From Pseudomonadota bacterium (GTDB lineage: Bacteria; Pseudomonadota; Gammaproteobacteria; Burkholderiales; Methylophilaceae): DNA of 6,002 bases. Shown here piece by piece: positions 1 to 4,766 of this stretch. How positions within the stretch are numbered: the stretch's first letter is position 1; the number at the start of each line of letters is the position of its first letter. The notes beneath the pieces are model-generated. The model made no database searches, had not been told where the DNA came from, and worked only from the letters and a program-made list of their open reading frames with translations. The stretch spans positions 1 through 6,002 of the forward strand of contig JAKPIR010000348.1 of the NCBI GenBank assembly GCA_029549705.1, in the 5' to 3' direction. The translations under genes and the position numbers were made by a program.

Positions 1-1
1 A

Positions 2-52
2 AAAGCTTCGGCCTTCTTCGCCACCGAAATGCAAAACAGCAACAACCGTTAG
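2..52 (+). CDS. IS3-family OrfA, last 16 codons (5' partial)
   Basis: Frame 2 from the window edge reads KASAFFATEMQNSNNR and stops at TAG (50-52). The KAxAFFA motif is typical of the C-terminus of IS3-family OrfA, the helix-turn-helix and leucine-zipper protein that binds the element ends. The window opens with AAAA at 1-4, directly before this stretch; IS3 elements usually shift -1 on an A-rich slippery site here. A shift from this frame lands in the frame open from base 1 through orfB, exactly as expected. The full slippery heptamer cannot be seen because it runs off the left edge. Confidence 0.75.
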   Translation, partial: KASAFFATEMQNSNNR

Positions 53-60
53 GCATTGCA

Positions 61-918
61 TTGAAGAAGGCAGGATTTAAAGTGACAGAAATATGCCGTC
101 ATTTGAGCGTGCCACGAAGCAGTTATTATCGTCGCAATAAGCCTAATCCAATCAACCCCACCGAAGTAAGGCTAAAGGCGGCAATTGGACATATTCACCA
201 GGAAATGGACGCGACTTATGGTACCCGTAGAATGCAGGTTGAGTTGCAAGCTCAAGGATTTATCGTAGGTCGTTATAAAGTACGGAGCCTCATGAAAGCA
301 TTAACCCTCAAGGCTAAGCGGCCTAAAGCACATCGTTATCCTGCATCTGGGCGTGCATCAGTCACAGCGCCCAATACGCTCAATCGGCAATTTAACCCTA
401 ACGAGCAGAACACGCATTGGTCAGGTGATATCACCTATATTCGTACGCAGCAAGGCTGGCTTTACCTAGCCATCGTTTTAGATTTGTATTCACGTCGTGT
501 GGTGAGCTGGGCATTCTCAAGTCAGCCTAATAGTGAACTGAGTACCCGTGCGTTGGAGGTGGCAGTGCAACATCGCAGGCCAACACAGCCATTATTGTTT
601 CATACCGATCAAGGGGTGCAATATTCAAGTGAAGCATTTCAGCAATCGTTACGTAATAACAAGATCAATGCCAGCATGAGTCGACGCGGAAATTGCTTAG
701 ATAATGCAGTGACAGAAAGATTTTTCAGAAGTTTAAAATCAGAAAGGGTTAACTACCGACAATACAAAACAAGACAAGAGGCGATGATGGATATTGCAGA
801 TTATATTGAACCGTTTTATAACCGAAAAAGACGTCATTCAACATTAGGAAATATTTCACCTGTAGAATATGAACTGAAATTCCAACAAAAATCTATCGAA
901 GTGTCTCAATTTAGTTGA
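61..918 (+). CDS. IS3-family transposase OrfB (DDE recombinase)
   Basis: This is the catalytic half of an IS3-family transposase, which cuts and joins the IS ends by way of a circular intermediate. Counting from TTG at 61, residues 1-95 hold an N-terminal helix-turn-helix-like region of the kind usual in OrfB, and residues 115-270 an integrase core. The acidic triad is visible: D123 in SGDITYI, D183 in HTDQGVQYSS and E219 in NAVTERFFRSLKSE, giving 35 residues between the second D and the E. The NRKRRHSTLGNISPVEYE tail near 254-271 is also typical. The frame is open without a stop from base 1, TTG at 61 has no clear Shine-Dalgarno, and the OrfA end sits in the neighbouring frame; so the protein is probably made mainly as an OrfA-OrfB frameshift fusion, and 61 is only a nominal start. 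No internal stop or frameshift is seen. Confidence 0.93.
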   Translation: MKKAGFKVTEICRHLSVPRSSYYRRNKPNPINPTEVRLKAAIGHIHQEMDATYGTRRMQVELQAQGFIVGRYKVRSLMKALTLKAKRPKAHRYPASGRASVTAPNTLNRQFNPNEQNTHWSGDITYIRTQQGWLYLAIVLDLYSRRVVSWAFSSQPNSELSTRALEVAVQHRRPTQPLLFHTDQGVQYSSEAFQQSLRNNKINASMSRRGNCLDNAVTERFFRSLKSERVNYRQYKTRQEAMMDIADYIEPFYNRKRRHSTLGNISPVEYELKFQQKSIEVSQFS

Positions 919-926
919 CCATTACA
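900..926 (+). repeat. IS right terminal inverted repeat (IRR)
   Basis: The 27 bases contain GTGTCTCAATTTAGTTGACC and end with ATTACA. On the other strand the tip reads TGTAATGGTCAAC and continues toward GAGACAC, which has the TGTAAT tip and GACAC inner part that I associate with IS3-family ends. It contains the orfB stop TGA (916-918). The left partner is outside the window, so the exact inner limit is approximate; the outer end at 926 rests on the terminal CA and on the start of HlyD-like coding sequence just after it. Confidence 0.7.
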
Positions 927-1205
927 GTATTGCAAGTGAGTGCGGATGCCACAGATCGAGGTAACAACGCACAGGCTAATGGAACTAACACCAATAACGA
1001 CAACAACCAAAGCAACCCTAACCAACTGGCTTACCGTACCCTCATAAAACTTAACCAACAACACCTAGAAATCGAGCAAGATAAACTGACGCTTACCTCT
1101 GGTATGCAAGTGGCGGCAGAGATTAAGCTGACTGATCAAACGGTGATGGAATACCTGTTATCACCCGTGAGAAAAGCGTTTCATGAGGCGGGACGGGAGC
1201 GGTAG
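927..1205 (+). pseudogene. HlyD-family type I secretion periplasmic adaptor, 3' remnant cut by the IS
   Basis: Read in frame from GTA at 927 to TAG at 1203-1205, this gives about 92 codons matching the C-terminal end of HlyD-type membrane fusion proteins. These adaptors link an inner-membrane ABC exporter to an outer-membrane TolC-like channel. Visible marks are VLQVSADATDR at the start, then YRTLIKLNQQHLEI, then LTSGMQVAAEIKLTDQTVMEYLLSPVRKAF, the usual GMxVxAEI...YLLSP ending of the family. Between them lies an unusual Asn/Gln-rich linker (roughly codons 12-34) including NGTNTNNDNNQSNPNQ. Full adaptors are around 400 residues or more, so most of the gene, including its membrane anchor and coiled coil, is missing from this side. 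The frame extends left to TTG at 915 inside the IS repeat, overlapping the orfB stop as TTGA, but a 96-residue product would be non-functional as an adaptor. The front half may survive left of the IS. Confidence 0.82.
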
Positions 1206-1371
1206 CTAAGAAGCCAATAAACAGCTTCTATAGACGGTTTAGAAAAGCTTTGTTTTTATGCAAGCTCTTTAAAACCAACATTAATCTTGTTACCTTATAA
1301 TCATAAACACATTCGCCTTTATAGGCATTTTGTTTTTGCTAGATGACTAGCATTTGATATTGGGATTTATA

Positions 1372-1386
1372 CGGACAATTTGTCCG
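1372..1386. repeat. 15-base palindrome, possible operator
   Basis: CGGACAATTTGTCCG is a perfect dyad with 7-base arms around one central T. It is the only partly GC-rich dyad of this quality in the gap, and the flanks add TTTATA on the left (1365-1370) and TATAAA on the right (1391-1396), which are themselves complementary. The size fits a dimeric regulator site, but no gene starts close downstream, so its role is unknown. Confidence 0.4.
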
Positions 1387-1499
1387 CACCTATAAACTGC
1401 CAATAAATTTCAATAACCATCAGGTTACTTTTACTAGAATTAGTAGGGTGTTTCATACCTTAAAGTATCGTGATGCGTTGGATAATTTATCGCGTAGGT

Positions 1500-1527
1500 T
1501 TTACATTTTTGTACAAAAAAATGTAAA
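1500..1527. repeat. Long A/T inverted repeat with 11-base arms
   Basis: TTTACATTTTT (1500-1510) and AAAAATGTAAA (1517-1527) are exact reverse complements around the loop GTACAA. Arms this long with such a short loop are not expected by chance in a region of this size. The outermost hexamers are TTTACA and TGTAAA, the same motif that recurs to the right. The hairpin is weak in RNA terms because it is almost all A and T, so protein binding to DNA is as likely as an RNA structure. Confidence 0.5.
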
Positions 1528-1662
1528 CAAAACGCTATAAATAGCAATAAAAACCGTGGTTTATTTACATAATATTGTAAAAAATTTATTTAAGTATATG
1601 AAAAATATATTTTATATAAATGTTTACATATATTTTGGTGTACATAACCATTTTAATTTACA
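1500..1662. repeat. Cluster of six TTTACA/TGTAAA hexamers
   Basis: TTTACA occurs at 1500-1505, 1564-1569, 1623-1628 and 1657-1662, and its complement TGTAAA at 1522-1527 and 1576-1581. Two pairs form dyads: 1500-1527, and TTTACA-N6-TGTAAA at 1564-1581. A related TGTACA lies at 1639-1644. For an AT-rich stretch of about 165 bases a rough estimate predicts fewer than one such hexamer. This could be a set of sites for one DNA-binding protein, but no matching regulator or target gene is visible in the window. Confidence 0.4.
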
Positions 1663-1683
1663 CATTAAATTAAACGTACATCA

Positions 1684-1712
1684 ATTAAAAGCCAGCATTG
1701 CTGGCTTTTAAT
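1684..1712. terminator. Strong rho-independent terminator-like hairpin, symmetrical
   Basis: The arms ATTAAAAGCCAGC and GCTGGCTTTTAAT are exact complements of 13 bases around the loop ATT. The core GCCAGC/GCTGGC is GC-rich, with an A-tract before it and TTTT at 1706-1709 after it on the + strand; read from the other strand the form is the same, so it may work in both directions. The nearest gene to the left on the + strand, the HlyD remnant, ends about 480 bases upstream. Either that transcript has a long untranslated tail, or an unrecognised transcript ends here. Confidence 0.8.
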
Positions 1713-1805
1713 ATTTAGAGACATGTTAGTCAATGATAGACAGCAACGGTTTTAAACATTGTTTTAAAATCAAAGCGTTTCATCGCAATGGTGCTATCAG
1801 TAAGG

Positions 1806-1811
1806 TATAAT
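1806..1811 (+). promoter_or_regulatory. Probable -10 box for the FmdB-like/DUF502 unit
   Basis: A perfect TATAAT hexamer lies 32 bases before the ATG at 1844, giving a predicted start near 1818 and a leader of about 25 bases. The matching -35 is poor: with a 17-base spacer the hexamer is TCGCAA (1783-1788), 3 of 6 matches to TTGACA. The position after the terminator-like hairpin and before the first gene of a tight pair supports a promoter here. Confidence 0.5.
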
Positions 1812-1843
1812 TTCGCTTTTAGTATTTTGTAATGACATAAACG

Positions 1844-2128
1844 ATGCCAATTTACGATTATCAATGCAGTAGTTGCGGTCACAAAGCAGAGGTGATGCGC
1901 AAAATTAGTGAGCCAACGTTAACTGTTTGTCCAGCTTGCGGCAGTGAAACTTTTGCAAAGCAAGTGTCAGCCCCTAGCTTTCAATTAACTGGCAGCGGGT
2001 GGTATGCCACTGACTATAAAGGCGGCCAAAAACCTGCAACCAGTGGTGCAGAAGCAAAACCGACAGAATCAAAACCTGTAGAAGCAAGTCCACCTGCGGC
2101 CTGCGGCACAGGTTGTGCCTGCCACTAA
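1844..2128 (+). CDS. FmdB-family zinc ribbon protein
   Basis: This 94-residue protein starts MPIYDYQCSSCGH, the signature opening of the FmdB family of small putative regulatory proteins. Two CxxC pairs, C8-C11 and C29-C32, spaced as in a zinc ribbon, should bind one zinc ion. The ordered part ends near residue 55 (GSGWYATDYKGG is a conserved segment); residues 60-85 are a low-complexity Ala/Pro/Lys/Glu/Ser linker. The tail is CGTGCACH, with C87, C91, C93 and H94, a further possible metal site. The family was named from a gene in a methanol and methylamine gene region, but its molecular role is not settled. There is no strong Shine-Dalgarno before ATG 1844; the start is chosen because the family begins exactly with MPIY. 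It is followed after 5 bases by the DUF502 gene, probably on the same transcript. Confidence 0.9.
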   Translation: MPIYDYQCSSCGHKAEVMRKISEPTLTVCPACGSETFAKQVSAPSFQLTGSGWYATDYKGGQKPATSGAEAKPTESKPVEASPPAACGTGCACH

Positions 2129-2133
2129 CAGCC

Positions 2134-2778
2134 ATGATGCCAAAATTTAAACAATATTTCATCACAGGCTTACTTGTGCTTGTGCCACTGGTGATTACGG
2201 TTTGGGTGTTAAAAACTTTTATTGGCGTGATGGACCAAAGCTTGTTGCTATTGCCTGATGCGTGGCACCCTCACAACCTTTTTAAACGCGATATCCCGGG
2301 CCTTGGTGCAATCTTAACGGTGGCAATTGTGTTGGTGACAGGTTTGCTCGCCACCAATTTTTTTGGTAAGCAGCTAATCACATTGTGGGAAAATTTACTT
2401 AATCGCGTACCCGTGGTGAAGTCTATTTACGCCGGTGTTAAGCAAGTATCCGATACTTTGTTTTCAGATTCTGGCAATGCGTTTCGCCATGCTGTTTTAG
2501 TGCAGTTTCCACATTCTGGCGCTTGGACCATTGCGTTTATTACTGGTCAACCGGGAGGGGAAGTGGCAATTCAATTAAGAGGTGAGCATGTCAGTGTCTA
2601 TGTGCCGACAACCCCTAACCCAACAAGTGGCTACTTTTTGCTGATACCAAAGGAAGATGTGATTACGCTTGAAATGAGCGTAGACGAGGCTTTGAAATAC
2701 ATTATTTCGATGGGCGTCATTTCTCCAACTGACTTAGTGGCGGCTAAAAAACTTAAAGGCCATACGAGTGCAGTTTGA
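2134..2778 (+). CDS. DUF502 family inner-membrane protein
   Basis: The 214-residue product (from ATG 2134; ATG 2137 is equally possible) belongs to DUF502, bacterial relatives of plant COV-type membrane proteins, with no established biochemical function. Two hydrophobic segments are seen: residues about 9-33 (FITGLLVLVPLVITVWVL) and 57-77 (LGAILTVAIVLVTGLLATNFF), so it is probably anchored in the inner membrane with a soluble C-terminal domain. Family marks are RVPVVKSIYAGVKQV (81-95) and VPTTPNPTSGYFLLIP (147-162). The frame is open further left to TTG 2113, but that start would overlap the FmdB-like gene and add a non-conserved extension, so it is not used. Position 5 bases behind the FmdB-like gene suggests co-transcription and perhaps translational coupling, as no clear Shine-Dalgarno is visible. 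Confidence 0.9.
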   Translation: MMPKFKQYFITGLLVLVPLVITVWVLKTFIGVMDQSLLLLPDAWHPHNLFKRDIPGLGAILTVAIVLVTGLLATNFFGKQLITLWENLLNRVPVVKSIYAGVKQVSDTLFSDSGNAFRHAVLVQFPHSGAWTIAFITGQPGGEVAIQLRGEHVSVYVPTTPNPTSGYFLLIPKEDVITLEMSVDEALKYIISMGVISPTDLVAAKKLKGHTSAV

Positions 2779-2826
2779 AAATGAGTGGCAATGTACAGCA
2801 CACATTTTCACAAGTTACATTTTTTT
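2776..2826 (+). terminator. Possible weak terminator or hairpin after the DUF502 gene
   Basis: TGAAAATGAGTG (2776-2787) pairs with CACACATTTTCA (2799-2810) over 12 bases with one mismatch and an 11-base loop. A run of seven T lies at 2820-2826, but 9 bases after the stem rather than directly following it, and the stem is mostly A-T. The stop codon of the DUF502 gene is the first three bases of the left arm. It may end the FmdB-like/DUF502 transcript or be a site before aspS; the terminator reading is tentative. Confidence 0.35.
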
Positions 2827-2870
2827 ACTAACAATTAACTAATATTTTTATTTAACTAAAGATTTTTATT

Positions 2871-4658
2871 ATGATGCGTACACATTACTGCGGCCACTTA
2901 AGCCGCGAACACATTGGACAAACCGTAACATTATGTGGCTGGGCGCATCGTCGCCGCGACCACGGCGGCGTTATTTTCATTGATTTGCGAGACCGCGAAG
3001 GCATGGCGCAAATCGTGATAGACCCCGATACGCCGCAAGCATTTGCCAATGCTGAAACAGTGCGTAATGAATTTGTGTTAAAGGTGACCTGTAAGGTACG
3101 CGCGCGCCCTGAAGGCACCGTTAACCCAAACATCCCGACCGGTGAAGTGGAAATGCTAGCTTCAGAGATTGAAATTCTCAATGCCTCGCTCACGCCACCC
3201 TTTATGTTGGATGACGACAACCTGACTGAAACTGTGCGCCTGGAGCATCGCTATATTGATTTACGCCGCCCAGCCATGCAAAAAAACTTGATGTTACGCT
3301 ACAAAGTGGCTAAAAATCTGCGCGATTATCTAGATGACAACGGTTTTATTGAAGTGGAAACGCCAATGCTCACACGCTCAACCCCTGAAGGTGCGCGTGA
3401 TTACTTGGTACCCAGCCGTGTGCATGCAGGCCAGTTCTTTGCTTTACCACAGTCACCACAATTGTTTAAACAATTATTGATGGTGTCGGGCTTCGACCGT
3501 TACTTTCAAATCACCAAATGCTTCCGCGATGAAGACTTGCGCGCAGACCGCCAGCCAGAGTTCACCCAAGTCGATATTGAAACTTCCTTTATGGAAGAAA
3601 ACGACATCATGGACATCGTGGAAGAAATGATTCGCCAGATGCTCAAAAAAGTACAGAACGTTGATTTACCTGCTAAATTTCCACGTATGCCGTTTGCTGA
3701 AGCTATGAATAAATACGGCTCTGATAAGCCAGATATGCGCGTTACTCTTGAAATCACCGAGCTAAGTGATGTGATGAAAGATGTTGATTTTAAAGTGTTT
3801 GCAAGTGCTGCAAATGCAGATGGCGGCCGCGTGGCGGCATTGCGTGTGCCAAACGGCGCAGCCATTTCACGTTCTGAGATAGATGCTTACACGGAATTTG
3901 TGAAAATCTACGGCGCAAAAGGGTTGGCGTATATCAAAATTAACGACAATACAAAATTGAACGAAGATGGCCTACAAAGCCCGATTGTTAAAAATATTCA
4001 TACCAAAGCACTGCAAGCCATTATTGACCGCACAGGCGCACAAAATGGTGACATCGTGTTCTTTGGTGCAGATAAAACCAAAGTGGTGAATGAAGCACTG
4101 GGCGCGTTACGCCTAAAAGTGGGCCACGATAAAGGCCATGTAGATGGCCGCGCATGGGCACCATTGTGGGTGGTGGACTTCCCCATGTTTGAACATGATG
4201 AAGAAAACGACCGCTGGGTGGCCTTGCATCATCCGTTTACCGCACCAAAAGACGGCCATGAAGATTTACTCACCAGCAACCCAGGTGCCGCGCTTTCAAA
4301 AGCGTACGACATGGTGCTCAATGGCTGGGAAGTAGGCGGTGGTTCAGTGCGTATTCACAAACAAGACGTGCAATCAAAAGTGTTTGATGCCCTTAAAATT
4401 AGCAAAGAAGAAGCCCAAGAAAAATTCGGTTTCTTGCTCGACGCCTTGCAATACGGCGCGCCGCCACACGGTGGCTTAGCGTTCGGTTTAGACCGTTTGG
4501 TGACGCTAATGACAGGCGCAGAATCCATCCGTGACGTGATTGCCTTCCCCAAAACTCAACGTGCGCAATGCTTAATGACGAATGCGCCGAATGAGGTGGA
4601 TGAGAAGCAGTTGAGGGAGTTGCATATACGCGTTCGTTCACAAACTCCTGCGGCTTAA
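2871..4658 (+). CDS. aspS: Aspartyl-tRNA synthetase, probably non-discriminating (Asp/Asn)
   Basis: This class IIb cytoplasmic enzyme of 595 residues activates aspartate with ATP and loads it on tRNA; the length is usual for bacterial AspRS. The anticodon-binding OB fold covers about 1-110 (GWAHRRRDHGGVIFIDLRDREG at 23-44). The catalytic core shows the flipping-loop segment TPEGARDYLVPSR (171-183), LPQSPQLFKQLL (192-203), motif 2 FRDEDLRADRQPEFTQVD (218-235) and motif 3 GGLAFGLDRL (534-543). The bacterial GAD insertion lies about 285-420. At the positions that separate the two AspRS types in Pseudomonas aeruginosa work, this protein has His (H31, in RRRDHGG) and Gly (G82, in RPEGT), where E. 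coli has Leu and Lys. That implies charging of both tRNA-Asp and tRNA-Asn, with GatCAB amidation, though GatCAB is not in this window. Start: ATG 2871 or the adjacent ATG 2874, since most homologues begin MRTHYCG. The upstream spacer (2779-2870) is AT-rich with no clear -35; TAATAT at 2840-2845 is a weak -10 candidate. Confidence 0.97.
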   Translation: MMRTHYCGHLSREHIGQTVTLCGWAHRRRDHGGVIFIDLRDREGMAQIVIDPDTPQAFANAETVRNEFVLKVTCKVRARPEGTVNPNIPTGEVEMLASEIEILNASLTPPFMLDDDNLTETVRLEHRYIDLRRPAMQKNLMLRYKVAKNLRDYLDDNGFIEVETPMLTRSTPEGARDYLVPSRVHAGQFFALPQSPQLFKQLLMVSGFDRYFQITKCFRDEDLRADRQPEFTQVDIETSFMEENDIMDIVEEMIRQMLKKVQNVDLPAKFPRMPFAEAMNKYGSDKPDMRVTLEITELSDVMKDVDFKVFASAANADGGRVAALRVPNGAAISRSEIDAYTEFVKIYGAKGLAYIKINDNTKLNEDGLQSPIVKNIHTKALQAIIDRTGAQNGDIVFFGADKTKVVNEALGALRLKVGHDKGHVDGRAWAPLWVVDFPMFEHDEENDRWVALHHPFTAPKDGHEDLLTSNPGAALSKAYDMVLNGWEVGGGSVRIHKQDVQSKVFDALKISKEEAQEKFGFLLDALQYGAPPHGGLAFGLDRLVTLMTGAESIRDVIAFPKTQRAQCLMTNAPNEVDEKQLRELHIRVRSQTPAA

Positions 4659-4757
4659 AATGCACTCGCTTGCGCTGACGTTGTTGCAAGCTCTTGCCGT
4701 ACTAGTTGTACTGTCTGCGAGCTTGCGCCTAGTCAGCGCGGCGCGAATTGCATTTTA
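4656..4757. repeat. 102-base nested imperfect palindrome between aspS and the Mrr-like gene
   Basis: Five arms pair in nested order: TAAAATGCA (4656-4664) with TGCATTTTA (4749-4757); TCGC (4666-4669) with GCGA (4743-4746); GCGCTGAC (4672-4679) with GTCAGCGC (4732-4739); GCAAGCTC (4686-4693) with GAGCTTGC (4719-4726); and GTAC (4699-4702) with GTAC (4708-4711), around the loop TAGTT. All matches are exact, with short unequal internal loops. The element contains the aspS stop codon (4656-4658) at its left tip and ends on the first base of the Shine-Dalgarno of the next gene. It resembles a REP or MITE-like dispersed element; it could also act as a two-way terminator, since A4 precedes and T4 closes it. 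Copy number elsewhere cannot be seen. Confidence 0.8.
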
Positions 4758-4761
4758 GGAG
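4757..4761 (+). promoter_or_regulatory. Ribosome binding site of the Mrr-like gene
   Basis: AGGAG lies 5 bases before ATG 4767 and fixes that start. Its first base is also the last base of the 102-base palindrome, so folding of that element in the mRNA could affect access by ribosomes (inference). Confidence 0.75.
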
Positions 4762-4766
4762 ATTAG

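Larger units (their letters stand above)
1..926 (+). mobile_element. IS3-family insertion sequence, right-hand part (left end outside window)
   Basis: The segment holds the last codons of an orfA-type reading frame, a complete orfB-type DDE transposase in the frame one base back, and a terminal sequence ending in CA at 925-926. This is the standard IS3-family layout, in which a -1 ribosomal frameshift joins OrfA (DNA binding) to OrfB (catalysis) to make the active transposase. The orfB stop codon lies inside the terminal repeat, as is common in compact elements. The left end, left inverted repeat and most of orfA are outside the window, so the target duplication cannot be checked. The sequence right of 926 reads as the interior of a HlyD-type gene, which supports 926 as the element boundary. 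The orfB frame is intact, so the copy may be active or recently so. Confidence 0.88.
1206..1843. other. AT-rich intergenic region without a supported gene
   Basis: No reading frame here has both useful length and a ribosome binding site; the longest ATG frame I traced by eye is 17 codons (1473-1526). The stretch is strongly AT-rich, especially 1500-1690. It holds a 15-base palindrome, a long A/T inverted repeat, a cluster of TTTACA/TGTAAA hexamers, a strong terminator-like hairpin, and finally a promoter for the downstream operon, all listed separately. Many 5-base hairpins are also present, for example TAACC/GGTTA (1414-1427) and TACTA/TAGTA (1432-1445), but in sequence this AT-rich such short arms are expected by chance. 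A small RNA between about 1390 and 1712 is possible but not shown. Confidence 0.7.

Noticed and set aside
915..926. TTG at 915 as true start of a 96-codon gene
   Set aside because: The first codons lie inside the IS terminal repeat, while the product from 927 on matches only the C-terminus of a HlyD-type adaptor; it is a remnant, not a gene with its own start.
915..943. Outward promoter from the IS end (TTGACC at 915-920 as -35)
   Set aside because: TTGACC matches 5 of 6 bases, but no acceptable -10 hexamer is found 16-18 bases downstream.
1209..1229. AGAAGC/GCTTCT hairpin after the HlyD remnant as terminator
   Set aside because: Only 6 paired bases, a 9-base loop and no T-tract directly after it.
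1259..1269. TGCAAGCTCTT shared with the palindrome at 4685-4695
   Set aside because: An 11-base match within 6 kb is expected by chance, and the surrounding bases do not match.
1315..1336. GCCT/AGGC hairpin followed by a T-rich run as terminator
   Set aside because: The stem is only 4 bases; too weak, and a match at this level is likely by chance.
1337..1445. Series of small hairpins with 4-base loops (1337-1352, 1414-1427, 1432-1445)
   Set aside because: Arms of 5-6 bases in such AT-rich DNA are expected at about this number by chance; no shared sequence or spacing links them.
1473..1526. 17-codon ATG reading frame
   Set aside because: No Shine-Dalgarno, no recognisable sequence, and it runs through the A/T inverted repeat.
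2113..2133. TTG 2113 as start of the DUF502 gene
   Set aside because: It would overlap the FmdB-like gene and add a non-conserved extension before the family's usual MxKFKQYF-like opening at 2134/2137.
1974..2165. Reverse-strand frame across the FmdB-like and DUF502 junction
   Set aside because: It is antisense to two well-supported genes, with no recognisable domain and no ribosome binding site.
2885..3865. Reverse-strand frames inside aspS (2885-3220 and 3506-3865)
   Set aside because: Shadows of the highly conserved aspS coding sequence; their compositions reflect the opposite strand and show no domain.
4144..4689. Other-frame reading frames over the 3' half of aspS
   Set aside because: All overlap motif-bearing aspS codons or the palindrome and have no recognisable protein features.
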